In this document: one piece after another, positions 54,536-64,000 of the stretch
Numbering within the stretch: the stretch's first letter is position 1
Layout of the letters: every line of letters starts with the position of its first letter
From: Allolobophora icterica
Lineage: Eukaryota > Annelida > Clitellata > Crassiclitellata > Lumbricidae
DNA: 64,000 bases
Reading direction: 5' to 3'
Assembly: GCA_963556255.1 (NCBI GenBank)
Contig: OY744604.1
Coordinates: 74,828,736 to 74,892,735 of the forward strand
Position numbers and translations under genes: made by a program
The notes under the pieces: model-generated
Seen by the model: only the letters and a program-made list of their open reading frames with translations
Told to the model about the DNA's origin: nothing
Databases searched by the model: none

Positions 54536-54863
54536 GGCAATGGGCATACGGGCCAAGAAGTCCATATCGCACCATCTTTTGGTCGAAAATGCCTACGAGA
54601 ACAACCTTCTGTTCGACATTTCGAAAGTGGACTACATCGCCAACAACAAGGGTCGCACACACCTCCGCCCACTTTCCGGTCTCCCACTGTTTGTGGACGA
54701 TATCTACATCTACGGCTATATTCGCAAGGCGGACCTGGTGGAGACAAAAGGCAAACTTCTTTGTACGTCCGGCGAGTTCGGTTCGGCAAAGCGAATTCTG
54801 GCCGCCGTCTCTCTGGCAATTCGAAATGTGCTGCCACAAAATGGCGAGAAGAGCGAAAGATAA
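54494..54863 (+). CDS. N-terminal part of the unidentified right-arm gene, own frame
   Basis: The frame open from 54483 to 54863 has no early ATG (first in-frame start-like codon TTG at 54525, ATG at 54540) and reads SISHHLLVENAYENNLLFDI, then GRTHLRPLSGLPLFVDDIYI, YGYIRKADLVETKGKLLCTS and GEFGSAKRILAAVSLAIRNV. This composition is protein-like, unlike the overlapping frames, which I take as shadows. It ends with a stop at 54861-54863. The next frame continues from about 54848, so a single-base change near there probably split one large protein. The function is unknown. Confidence 0.55.
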
Positions 54864-56382
54864 TTATGTCCACGCCAACATGGTCCACACTGTTGTATAC
54901 AACGCCAACGGCACCACCGCCGGCAGCAAGATTCGCACCACCGTCGCAGAAATCGAGGCGAAGACAAACCAGGCTGCCAAGAAAAACTGGTTGGAACTCT
55001 GCGGCAACGTGGAGCCCGCCGGATTGTTCGTTGCAAAGGCAGATGTATCCGAGATTCCGATCGGGGAATTGCAAGACATGCTACCAGCCCTCGAGAAACG
55101 TCTCCTTGCCAATGGATACGGGATCTACTGCATCGACTACACGCAGGACTTTTGGGGTGTACTCGACCGCGAGACTCTCGTGGAGTATCTCTGCAAGGAG
55201 AAGGGATTTCGCGAGCAGGGCACACACCACGATGCTATGTACAAAGACCAACCAACAATCCTGGACAACACCAGTTGCGTTGGCAACCACGTCTGTACAT
55301 GGATATACAACGATCCATACGGCTGCACTTCTCGAACAAAAATCTACAACAAAGTTGTTTCGAATTTCGAGGCGGGAGAAGTGCAGGCTACCATCGGTAG
55401 CCACCTGGCCGAATATGTGGATTGTCCCAACAAGCATCTCCAAAAGACCTTCCAACACCCAGATGTGCAGGAGCGGGGTTGCTCTCGAAACGAGGTGTCG
55501 ATATATGGCTGTTTCGGCGACCAGCTCTCGACCGATGCCGCCAGGAACGCCATCGATGGTGTGTTGGACCTGGTGCACCCCGACAACTCCGACGGGCTCT
55601 TCGTTGTCCAGCCACCAGAACAGCAGTGGATAAATCTTGCAGCCGGCATAGACAGGTGTCTCGTCTTGGCCAACCGCCCTCTGGGAGAAATCTTTGTAGC
55701 CTGGTATGCACACACCAAGACCGGACGGGTGGCGGGTGTGCGGGTTGTTCCAAAGCCAGCCACCGTGCAGGAAGGCAAAAAATGGGAACAGGCTGTGTGC
55801 TGGGCTGCCAGCGACTTTGGATTTCGTGCATGCCCCATCTTTCGTGTAGACATATTCGCCACCGAGCCGGACAACATCGAGATAGCACCACTACGATGCT
55901 ACACCAAAGAACCGAACTCCTACACGATCCTGTCCGCCAGCAAAATGCCGATGCAACTGCACGAGGATGCCCCCGATCCGGCCATTCTCCTACCAGAAAC
56001 TCCATACATTTCGTGGGCTTGGAGAAAAAACAAGTGCCACACTCTCGGTGTAGAGAAGCCCCTGTTCGAACTACAACAGGTAGACACGAGAAGAACCATC
56101 TCGACTCTGTCGAAGTCGCGTAGAGAGGCCAGACTGCGAGATATAGAAGACGCACTTCTGGCACACGAGTGGAGGCAGCGAATGGTGGAGTTGCGAGAGG
56201 TACAAATCCACCACGAAGAGGAACAGCTTCGCATCCGCAAGGCCGAGGTAGAAGAGTTGCAAAAATTTGTTGCACTCTACAAGGAGAAAAAGGCGGCATC
56301 GACGGAGAAACGCAGGGAAATGCTACACATGCTGGAAAAGAAGACCGGAAAGGTGGCGGATCTTACAAGGACCGAAACATGA
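54848..56382 (+). CDS. Unidentified large protein, candidate replication initiator (about 511 aa from the internal ATG)
   Basis: I start it at the ATG at 54848. The earlier part of the open frame, from 54589, overlaps the better N-terminal frame. Visible parts are YGIYCIDYTQDFWGVLDRET (residues about 98-117), a GCTSRTKIYNKVVSNFEAGE block (165-184) followed by RGCSRNEVSIYG, a middle region with GLFVVQPPEQQW and DFGFRACPIFRVDIFATEPD, and a C-terminal Glu/Arg-rich coiled coil (residues about 410-500). The order Asp-rich IDxxxDF, R-x-IYNK and R-x-EVSIYG resembles Rep_trans-type plasmid and phage initiators, but there is no Walker ATP motif and no clear HUH motif, so that likeness is only suggestive. 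GC content and codon use differ from the structural cluster. It lies just behind an iteron-like array. Confidence 0.55.
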
Positions 56383-58320
56383 AGTGGCCAGGTACTCGGA
56401 TACAGACGACCGGCCCTGGACAGCGAAAGTACTCGGGTTGTACTAGCCGACAAAGATGGAAGAACAACAGTCGTGTGGGCCACGAATGGTCTGTCGAAAC
56501 TTCTCGATGGGTGTCTTGCCGACTTCCACATGGAGAAGGACTAGACCTGGGAGTCGACCCCGATAAGTCGACTTGGGTCGACTTGGTCCTCCCAAGTCGA
56601 GTCGAGTCGTTTCTGCTTACCGCAACTGACCCCAAGTCGAATTTGTACCAGAAAAGTGACTTGAAGTTGTTTTCCCCACAAGTCGACTTAAACTGACTTG
56701 AGAAACAAACAAATCTAAATTTATCACGAAGCCTAACATTAATGATCGTGAGACCAGGGCAGCATTTAAGCAGTTTTGTTGTGTTTTGGCAAAAATCAAT
56801 AAAGCATATTCCTACCAGTTCTAACTTCTACCGCGTACCTATGCTGCGATATTCTTTTGTAGAAGATGATAACCCATCATTTATGACGAGGGAGCGAGAG
56901 GAGTGGTAGAGCGGGAGGGAGGGAGGTAGAGAGACACTCACTAACCGCTGTTTGTCTATGTGTCAGTCCGTCTGTCTGACCGTACGTCCGTCCGGGTGTG
57001 CGCCCGCACGTCCATCTGTCCAGCGCCAAGTGTCGGCGGGCCGAGCCAATTTCGCTCGCCTGCGTGATATGCCGCCTTAAGGAGGTCGTCGAACGCAGTC
57101 AGAGAGGGATAGGGATGGAGGGAAGTAGTGAGAGGGAGGGAGAGGTAGGGCGGGAGGAAGGGTGGCAGATACAGACTTAGTAATCGCTGTTTGTGCATGT
57201 GTCAATCAGTCCCTCCGACCGTCCGTCAGTGTGGATGTGTGCCCGCACGTCCACCCGCCCAGCACCGAGACTCAGTTTCGGTGGGCCGGGGCAACTTCGC
57301 TCGCCCGCGTGATATATGCCTCCTAGGGAGGTCGTCGCAGTCATATTCTAGACATTCCAGAGCGTTTCTCGTAGGACACACGAATCTGGAAAACTATTAT
57401 AGATAGGCCTATTATCGACGCCGGCTGGGCTAAACAGTTACTTACTTATTTTTTTATCGGTGTCGTGCCGATTTATTTATATGATTTCTTATTATATGTA
57501 AAGAGTCACACGTACATTTCATAAAAAAATGCCGAATCGAAATGTTAACAATTTTTTCATCAGGTTTTGAGGTCTCATCACTCATTATTATATGAAAGTA
57601 ATGCTTGCCAGGCAAAATTGGCCTGACATTGTTGTATTATTAGCTGTACGTAATCGTCATTACCATGTCAGAAGTCGACTTTAAGTCGGAAGTTGGTTGT
57701 TTTTCTTCCAAGTCGGATCAAGTCGTTTTGGCTCCAAGTCGTCGACTTCAAGTCGACTTCAAGTCACTTTAGGGCCAAGTGGGGTCAGATTGGCTGGCCA
57801 AAGTCACTCCCAGGTCTAAGAAGGACAAGTACGGACGCACACTGTACTGGCTTCCGGAATGCAAAGGCAGCAAACTATGCATCGACATCCTGCAACAAAA
57901 ACGTTCCAAGCCAATAGGGGCGAGGATGCGCCAACCAACATCTCCTGGAATCCGATCGTCGTGGTGGCGACACCAACTCCAGACCAAAAAACAACTCTAC
58001 AAGCAATGGCCGACAAGACCAACGAAGCCGAAGAAGAGATGGATGGATGGCGGCAGGAGAAGAGAAAGTCGCATATGGAGTGGGTCCAGACGCCCTCGGC
58101 CAAAAATTATACCAGGTCGGTGGATGTACCAGAAGGAGAGTACGGTTGTAGGCGATATTCCTCGTCGACTTTTCGTGGAACACCTCGAACGGTGTTGTTT
58201 CTACACCACATAGACGGCGAGGGCAAACCAACCAACGACATAGAGATACCGGTCTTCGGGTGGTTCCTGCAGGCCGAGATCGAGAAGCTCGGAGGATTGG
58301 AGAAGCTGAAACAAAAATAG
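56383..58320 (+). pseudogene. C-terminal part of the right-arm gene, split by a hAT insertion and frameshifts
   Basis: A frame from about 56400 to 56541 (with a shift near 56440) reads VLADKDGRTTVVWATNG and then SKLLDGCLADFHMEKD. The 1277-bp insertion 56542-57818 follows. After it, the same frame resumes as KYGRTLYWLPECKGSKLCID and then shifts near 57910 to NISWNPIVVVATPTP...FLHHIDGEGKPTNDIEIP, with a final EKLGGLEKLKQK ending at TAG 58318-58320, inside the right terminal repeat. The coding frames on the two sides of the insertion are collinear. It may be part of the same large protein as 54848-56382. The function is unknown and no joined product was written out. Confidence 0.55.
56542..57818. 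mobile_element. hAT-like non-autonomous element inside the Polinton-like element, 1277 bp
   Basis: The ends TAGACCTGGGAGT and ACTCCCAGGTCTA are perfectly inverted, flanked by the 8-bp direct repeat AGAAGGAC (56534-56541 and 57819-57826). Subterminal 'aagtcgac' words recur at both ends (56565-56700 and 57660-57775), as in hAT transposase-binding sites. It has no transposase. The centre (56900-57350) contains a two-fold repeat of GC-rich 'cgcccgcacgtcca' text and 'agggagg' runs. Confidence 0.9.
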
Positions 58321-58347
58321 CTCTGACTGAAAATGCGCTCTAGTAAT
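58304..58347 (-). repeat. Terminal inverted repeat, right
   Basis: Perfect reverse complement of 45181-45224. The last codons and the stop of the right-arm gene lie inside it. Confidence 0.9.
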
Positions 58348-58697
58348 GTGTTAAGGCAATCCATGATCCTTATTATTTGGCTTTGGCCGAATTGGCTTAG
58401 AGACGGTCTTTATATCAAAGGACTTCTATTGAGCCTGATTTCAAAGACTCACTTAACACCACGATTCAAAAGACTTCTAAGCCATGATAGCCATAGGCAC
58501 TGCTTGGAAACCAATCTTTGATAAGGGTCCGTGGGCCCTGTCCCGAAGCCGCTCAGTGTGACGCTGTGACACTTGTGACCATATTATCAGTCACAACTAT
58601 GAAAATGGTCACACTCGAGGACTTCTAAGCTATAAGCGTTCGTGGGCCCTCAGGAGGCCCTGGAAGTCGGTCTGCTATAATTGTCCGTGGGTTTTAG
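58348..58697. other. Spacer between terminal repeat and outer inverted repeat
   Basis: No ORF or known repeat. It contains three 'gt(c)cgtgggccct'-like words (58527, 58640 and 58681), indicating a small internal duplication. There is no match to the corresponding left-side spacer (45035-45180). Confidence 0.5.
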
Positions 58698-58950
58698 GAC
58701 TCTCTGGAAGCCTAGATGGTATAGATCTTTTTGACCGGGCCTGGGTCGGGAGCGCCACTGAGTAGATTTCTTGAAGGGGCGCTATAGAAGTTCATTATAG
58801 ATAGATAGATAGATAGATAGATCGGAATCCTCTTAATTCAGTGAGATAATGGATTGGTGGGGACCAGAAAAACTGGGTGTTGTAGGCCAGTCAAACCTGG
58901 TTTTAAACGTAATTACGATGCTGCCCCCAAACTCTTACTTCTCATCTACT
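58698..58950. repeat. Outer inverted repeat flanking the Polinton-like element, right arm
   Basis: Reverse complement of 44774-45034 with few differences, including the (ATAG)n tract at 58795-58821. Confidence 0.85.
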
Positions 58951-60280
58951 ACAACATTTAACATTTCGTGTTATCTTAATTTTTTCCAAATGGAAAGTAA
59001 AGTATAGAATAGGTTTATGACTACATTTGACTAGTGCTAATGAGAAAGAATACTGAGAAAAATAAACAATCGCGAGGGCCTATAATTTAAGTGCATTGTT
59101 TGAATCACACAGTGCATGTGAACTTGACGCTGTCGAGCCTTGTAACTCATAAAACACAGGTTATCCGGTTGCTGGATTGTTGTTGACTTTGCATGTCAGC
59201 AGAAACTTCCTTCAATCCCCAAGGGGACACTCATTGTGGACTATTATCGATAGAGTAAAAGAAGAGAAGAGTAGCCCCACTGACACTCAAGCTTGGTAGG
59301 AGGTTGTAGTGACTTCATTTTCTTAGCATCGGCATATGAGGCCTCATATCAGTCTGCTCCCTAACACGGTCTCATATTCCCACCGACAGTGTACGGTCAG
59401 TGTAATCATTATAGCTAACTTTGCAAGGGGAGTAGATGGAACAGGAATCTCGAAACAAATGTCTGCCCTGGCAGGCATTTGAACCCCTAACCTCTGGATT
59501 AACAGTCCAATAGGCTTACCACTACAACTATAGGGCACACCTATATCGATAGAAACATGTAATTGTTGAATGATTACCATACCCGACCCTATTACTTTTC
59601 AGAATATCGGTCCGGACGGTATTGTCTACACACAACTTGGACAGGCGCCGATGGACAGTCGAAATAGGGACCCTAACTTCGTCAGACAACAGTTCAAAAG
59701 ATCTGAATATGCCGCCATCGACCATACGTTGAGAGTTCCACCACCTGCACCTCAGCTGAGCCCCAAATCTAAGCGATATCTGCTGATAAATGTGAAAGGT
59801 GAAGGTAACACATGCTTATGAGAAGGGATGGACCCGGATGGTTCTGGGTTGAAGGATCTCTCGGCTTAAGCGCAGGAGTGACCGCATCACGAAACGTTCT
59901 AAGCCTCTCAACTTGCATAGGTACTCGCTTCTCTAAACGGAAATGATGGAGGGTCAATGGCCCATCAAAGTACTATCCAGAGTAGATATTGCTTAGCGTT
60001 AGGTTTGCCAGTTTGATATTTATAGTCTAAGATGCCTCTTTAATGGCGTTGATGACGACGACGGCGAGAATGTTGACGATGATGATGATGATGGAGTTGC
60101 TGATGATAACTGCGACGAGATAGTTTCGATGATACTAGCGCTTTGTGATTTAGCTTTCTGTATTATTTTCTGTTTTGTAATTTAAGCTTTACTTCTGGCT
60201 AAATTGAAAGGAAAAGACTGCATGTCTATGTCAACAGCTAGGCCCTAGACAGAAACTACACGTTTACGCAGTTTACTTTT
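58951..60280. other. No protein gene recognised; one tRNA-Asn-like relic
   Basis: At about 59466-59538 on the - strand there is a tRNA-like stretch with an anticodon arm TGGA-CTGTTAA-TCCA (GTT, Asn) and a B-box-like GGGGTTCAAAT. The T stem is broken by a G replacing a C, and the acceptor arm does not pair, so it is not scored as a tRNA gene. A short ORF at 59570-59821 and a GAT-rich stretch near 60045-60120 have no support as genes. Confidence 0.4.
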
Positions 60281-60740
60281 CGGAGTCGTCCAATAATTAA
60301 TTATGTCAACAAAATGGGGAAGGAGGGTTTTTAAAAAATTTGACAATTCTTGACAAGGGGAGGGGGTGTTCAAATTGATTTCAACAATTTAATCAAAAGG
60401 AGACATAGATTCGGAAAGTCTTTATGAATGATCTGTTTCTTTTTTATTTGTAATTTAATCAAATGCGATATTTTCTTCGTTTTAAATTATATTGTTTGTT
60501 GTTCCCAAATTATTGAGAAAATACGCTGCATAAGCTCTTAAATGCGAATATCCTGGGTTCTTTTCGAAAATCTAATATTTCGAGTTTTTTTTCGATGGAA
60601 AGATATTTTGGGAGGGGGATAAATTTGTTTTGACATAATTTTATTAGGGGTCCTTGAATGTTTAACAGTTGTTGGCAAGGGGGAGGGAGGGGGTTAAAGA
60701 CAGCCTACAATTTTTGACATAATTAATGGATGACCCCTTA
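60281..60740. mobile_element. Inverted-repeat element (unclassified), about 460 bp
   Basis: The left GGAGTCGTCCAATAATTAAT and the right (complement GGGGTCATCCATTAATTATG) form imperfect inverted ends continuing with 'tatgtcaa'. The interior has two 'acaa...gggaggg' tracts, also inverted relative to one another. A target duplication cannot be fixed. It is a probable MITE. Confidence 0.5.
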
Positions 60741-60869
60741 ATGGAGGATCTAGAAAGAATGTGCAAATGGTTACCGGTCTGGTAGACCCTAAATGTGGTT
60801 TAATGTGAAAAGGTAATGGCAATATTGTGTTATCATGTGAGCATTGTAACACTACTGCCAGTGCTTACT

Positions 60870-61163
<294 letters not shown>

Positions 61164-61271
61164 ATTTTTGGCTGTAACATTTCCATGGTTAACTAGTTTC
61201 TCTTTAGCAGCTATAATTTTCGCGTTGTAACATTGTAACTACTGCCAGTGCTTACTGTTGTGGCTTTAAAC

Positions 61272-61518
61272 CAGTGCTTTTTTCTGAAAAAAAAACTTCC
61301 GGAACGGAATAATTATGGGCGGGCTAAAATCCCGAGAAAAACGGGATTGGGGGTTGGGAGGGGTCTCAATAAACACTGAAAACAGTTCAAAACACTGAAA
61401 TTAAATTACAATAACTAAATTATTGTTTTATTATTAAAATAAAATAAATTATTTTTAGTACCTGAAAAAAAGGCGCCGGAACGTCGCTCGGGGAGCTTTC
61501 CGGCTGAAAAAAGCACTG
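61272..61518. mobile_element. hAT-like MITE, 247 bp
   Basis: The termini CAGTGCTTTTTTCTG and (right, complement) CAGTGCTTTTTTCAG are inverted. Further inward, 'ttccgg' words also pair. The flanks are CTTTAAAC (61264-61271) and CTTTAAGC (61519-61526), an 8-bp duplication with one difference. Confidence 0.75.
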
Positions 61519-61526
61519 CTTTAAGC

Positions 61527-62794
61527 ACATTCAGGGTGAGAATTGTCGGAGGTTGGAGGTTCATCCCCCAGTCTTTCTTAACCCCCAGTTAAGTCTTCAT
61601 TGCACACCCCAGGGAGTCATTTCCAACCTCTCAGTTGTGCTAGTGTGATTATATTGTGCATGTATTTTTGCATTTTCTTTCAAAAATCGCTTTGTCATTT
61701 TACTAATAAACTAAAGCTCTGGTTTATTGTGAGATTTGTCACCATGTGAATTGTGTACTAACAAAGTTGGTGATCTCGTGACTTTAAGGACTTTGCTTTC
61801 TATTGCATTGTCTGAATTTCTCAGTTTGCAAAATACGGATAAAATATTCAACTCTAGTTTGATCAAACTCATTAAAGTCTAACTCCCCCAGTCTTTTTTC
61901 TACAGTTCTCACACTGTAATCATTACTCGTAGGTCTACTATATTGTTCAACACCACTATAAATTTTTAACGCAGGCTAAGTGAAATATCATCAATAACGA
62001 TATTTAAACACATCCTGACATCATCACAGTGTTCACAATCATAAATCTTAATCGTCTTTTTAAAAAATAGTTGCTTTCCCAAAAAATTGCTCGGTTGCTC
62101 GACTTAATTGCGCCTCTGGTCCCACAGCGTGAGGTGATTTACGATTTCGGTGCTCCAAAATTGCGTCCCGACTTCCTAGTTTAGAGAGGTGGCAACCCTA
62201 AATTGATTATTCAGAATTAACATTTCATATAAATTTAACGTAGGGCTACCCTAAACTTTGATATATTATTGCATCATGACTGTATGCTTGTTCTATTTCA
62301 CTATTGTGAATTTCTACAACCATGTTTCAGATTTAACATTTCTGTTTTAAAACCATGCTGACAACGACGAGACAAAGTTTAAAGCTTCTTACATGCCACT
62401 CCTTGTATTTGGTTTAATAATGTTAATAAATGCATAAAAAACCTATATTAGTCAAGTTTTTAACACATAACAATGGTAGTTGGCGATAAATTAACTCCCC
62501 TATCTATAGGCTCTGTTAGAATTTAACAATTGAAATGACATCTAACGAAAATAGTTATTCTAAGGTTTCGCACTACATAGGTGCGAGCCTCATTGTGGCT
62601 GTTACTTAAAAGTTCCTCCAACATCAAATAGAGGCATGGTCCAATTGGCCCGATGATCCACCATTGTAAATAGTAGTGGGGGCATGAAAGTATTGCAAAC
62701 AATACAAATAGGAAAATAGGTGAGACAGAGAGAACCGGAGTAAGAGGGATACATGACGTGAGAGTGAGGGATGAGGGGTTGTGGTTGTTGTAGG
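61527..62794. other. No gene recognised
   Basis: AT-rich sequence without a convincing ORF or repeat family. Confidence 0.4.
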
Positions 62795-62802
62795 CCTACG
62801 CA

Positions 62803-63732
62803 CAGAGCGTCTGATTTAAGGCGAGCGATCGATCGCTCTCCTTGGTCGCTCGCCTAGCAAAGGTACCGGCGAGCGATTTACCGCTCGCCTAGCCGAAGGC
62901 TTCTCACCGTCGGTGACAGTCGGTCGTCGCTCGTTGAGTTTGAGTTAAACTCCAAGACGATAGACGAACCTGGAGCCAGACCATTGTTTTATTTACCTAA
63001 TTGAGATTACTTAATTTACCTACTTGCGGCAGAGGTGAATGCGTGCCGTGAACTGTCCTAATCACTGCTGACTGATCACTCCAATTTCGTGCAATATGAT
63101 TGGTCATAACAACACGGCCGACACCTCACGCCACGTGACATCATCCGTAACATCACTAATTTCAGAAAATATTTTGAACAACAGTGGCGGCGAAGATGAG
63201 CCAGTCGAATAGTTATTTACAGTTGAGCACGTATCTGTCATAGAAATTAGGCAACTCGTTCGATGTCGATGTAGTCGAAATAGAAAACCGTCGGTCTGTG
63301 AACAAAATATAGTCCTGCAGAAAGCACGCCGATAAAATTCGAATGGATTGCCGGCTGAAAGGTCAAGTTAAAATGAGTGTTCAACGTATGCCGAAGGCTC
63401 AACCAACGTTGTGAAATCAGCCGTTGTGAAATCAGCCGTCAAACGTCATCTTACGTCAATGGTGGGTTTCTATAGTGAATGTTCATTCATTCATTCATTC
63501 CGAGAATTTATATAGCGCCTTTTCAAGAGACCTACTCAGATAACGGAATTGAAGTGAGATAGGCCTACTAGATGAGTACTATATACAGCGATACGAAAAA
63601 TTACGAATACGATGCACATTACACAAAGTAGCTGTACACAAGAGCTCCCATGGTCGACCGCATATCGCTCGCCTGCTCGATCCAGCGCGATCGCTTTTCA
63701 ACCCGCCTACTATTTTCAAATCAGACGCACTG
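62803..63732. mobile_element. hAT-like non-autonomous element, 930 bp
   Basis: The left terminus CAGAGCGTCTGATTT and the right (complement CAGTGCGTCTGATTT) are inverted. They are flanked by the perfect 8-bp duplication CCTACGCA (62795-62802 and 63733-63740). Subterminal 'gcgagcgat' words repeat at both ends. A later insertion of the (ATTC)n/'tatagcgccttttcaagag' repeat lies at 63478-63545. No transposase frame. Confidence 0.85.
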
Positions 63733-63740
63733 CCTACGCA

Positions 63741-64000
63741 CATATATCCTACTCTAAAGACAAGACATTACCATTACGGAAGGCAAAATGAAGGATGACG
63801 TAAAGGCAGGCGGAGGATGAAGGTGCGAATAAAGGAAGAAAGGAAAAAACACCGACCCTTTGACTTGACTCAACCCTTATGAATTATCTGGTTCTATGCG
63901 CTTACTTTTAAGTAGCAGTTTCGACTATACGGTTAAGAATTTAGTAAGGTAGGTAGTAGGGTAGAAATCTTGGACGAAGGAAGGAAGGAAAACAGTATAG
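63741..64000. other. No gene recognised at the right edge
   Basis: Purine-rich (AAGG/AGGA) low-complexity stretches without an ORF. Confidence 0.5.

Larger units (their letters stand above)
45181..58347. mobile_element. Polinton/Maverick-like element, 13.2 kb, without recognisable DNA polymerase B
   Basis: The ends are perfect 44-bp inverted repeats. Inside are the virion module of Polintons (major capsid, penton, packaging ATPase and several conserved minor proteins), a phospholipase A2-like protein and a chromodomain integrase. Polintons are integrated virus-like elements, related to adintoviruses, that normally also encode a protein-primed DNA polymerase B and an adenovirus-type protease. 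I found neither. The right arm instead has an iteron-like array and an unfamiliar large gene. Several genes are broken, so this copy is not expected to mobilise by itself. Confidence 0.9.

Noticed and set aside
54494..55633. 379-codon + ORF
   Set aside because: Its composition is that of a shifted frame (Arg/Ser/Thr/Pro-rich). The frames at 54494-54863 and 54848-56382 read as real protein.
55388..56299. 303-codon - strand ORF opposite the right-arm gene
   Set aside because: Shadow of the + coding sequence, with Arg/Cys/Pro-rich, low-complexity character.
45181..58347. Protein-primed DNA polymerase B or adenain-type protease of the Polinton
   Set aside because: I looked in all long frames for the polymerase YxDTDS-type and protease H-D/E-C patterns and found none convincing. 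Absence by eye is not proof.
59466..59538. tRNA-Asn gene
   Set aside because: The anticodon arm is good, but the T stem and acceptor stem are broken.

Overview
This window looks like repeat-rich nuclear DNA from an animal, most likely a marine invertebrate and possibly an invertebrate deuterostome such as an echinoderm or cephalochordate. The reasons are phase-1 immunoglobulin-superfamily exons, L2/CR1/Jockey-type LINE fragments with 'tatagcgcc' tails, many hAT elements, a Mutator-like element and a Polinton (Maverick). The species assignment is inference. No bacterial-style genes, operons, rRNA genes or CRISPR arrays are present.

Host gene, 1-12310. The 3' end of an Ig-superfamily receptor gene lies on the + strand: the end of an Ig-domain exon (1-113), a transmembrane exon (875-967), short phase-1 cytoplasmic exons (1950-1985, 3954-3992, 5472-5516) and a terminal exon with the stop codon (5816-5847). 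The cytoplasmic block was duplicated; a second copy of the last two exons sits at 11869-11913 and 12274-12305. The first copy carries an ITIM-like tyrosine and the second has Asn there. The duplicated copies were then enlarged by LINEs and two hAT elements with 8-bp target duplications (6115-10332 and 10715-11631).

Foldback MULE, 12704-23598. This 10.9-kb Mutator-like element has about 160-bp terminal inverted repeats and 3.2-3.5 kb of inverted subterminal tandem repeats on each side. It holds a MULE transposase with one stop codon and a decayed C2H2 zinc-finger gene, and it is inserted in a minisatellite with an 8-9 bp target duplication.

Repeat-dominated middle, 23.6-44.7 kb. AT-rich duplicated segments, a LINE C-terminus, a 4.2-kb hAT-like element (29005-33181) full of nested repeats, a hAT MITE with an empty-site paralogue nearby, several L2/CR1 LINE fragments on both strands, a 94-bp inverted repeat, and tRNA-like sequences.

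Polinton-like element, 45181-58347. Perfect 44-bp terminal inverted repeats bound a 13.2-kb element, itself bracketed by a second pair of about 255-bp inverted repeats (44774-45034 and 58698-58950). A leftward structural cluster (SAP-like protein, major capsid, several minor virion proteins, dUTPase-like protein, penton, packaging ATPase) meets a rightward pair (zinc-ribbon/phospholipase A2-like protein, then chromodomain integrase). Nearly every structural gene starts directly behind a TATA-like A/T box. I find no protein-primed DNA polymerase B and no adenain-type protease. The right arm has six iteron-like 11-mers followed by a large unfamiliar gene that might encode a replication initiator. 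That gene is split by a 1277-bp hAT insertion. The penton, ATPase, membrane-protein and replication-type genes all carry lesions, so this copy is defective.

Right end, 58.9-64 kb. No host gene is recognised. There is a long CTA microsatellite, two hAT-like nonautonomous elements with 8-bp target duplications, one other inverted-repeat element and a tRNA-like sequence.
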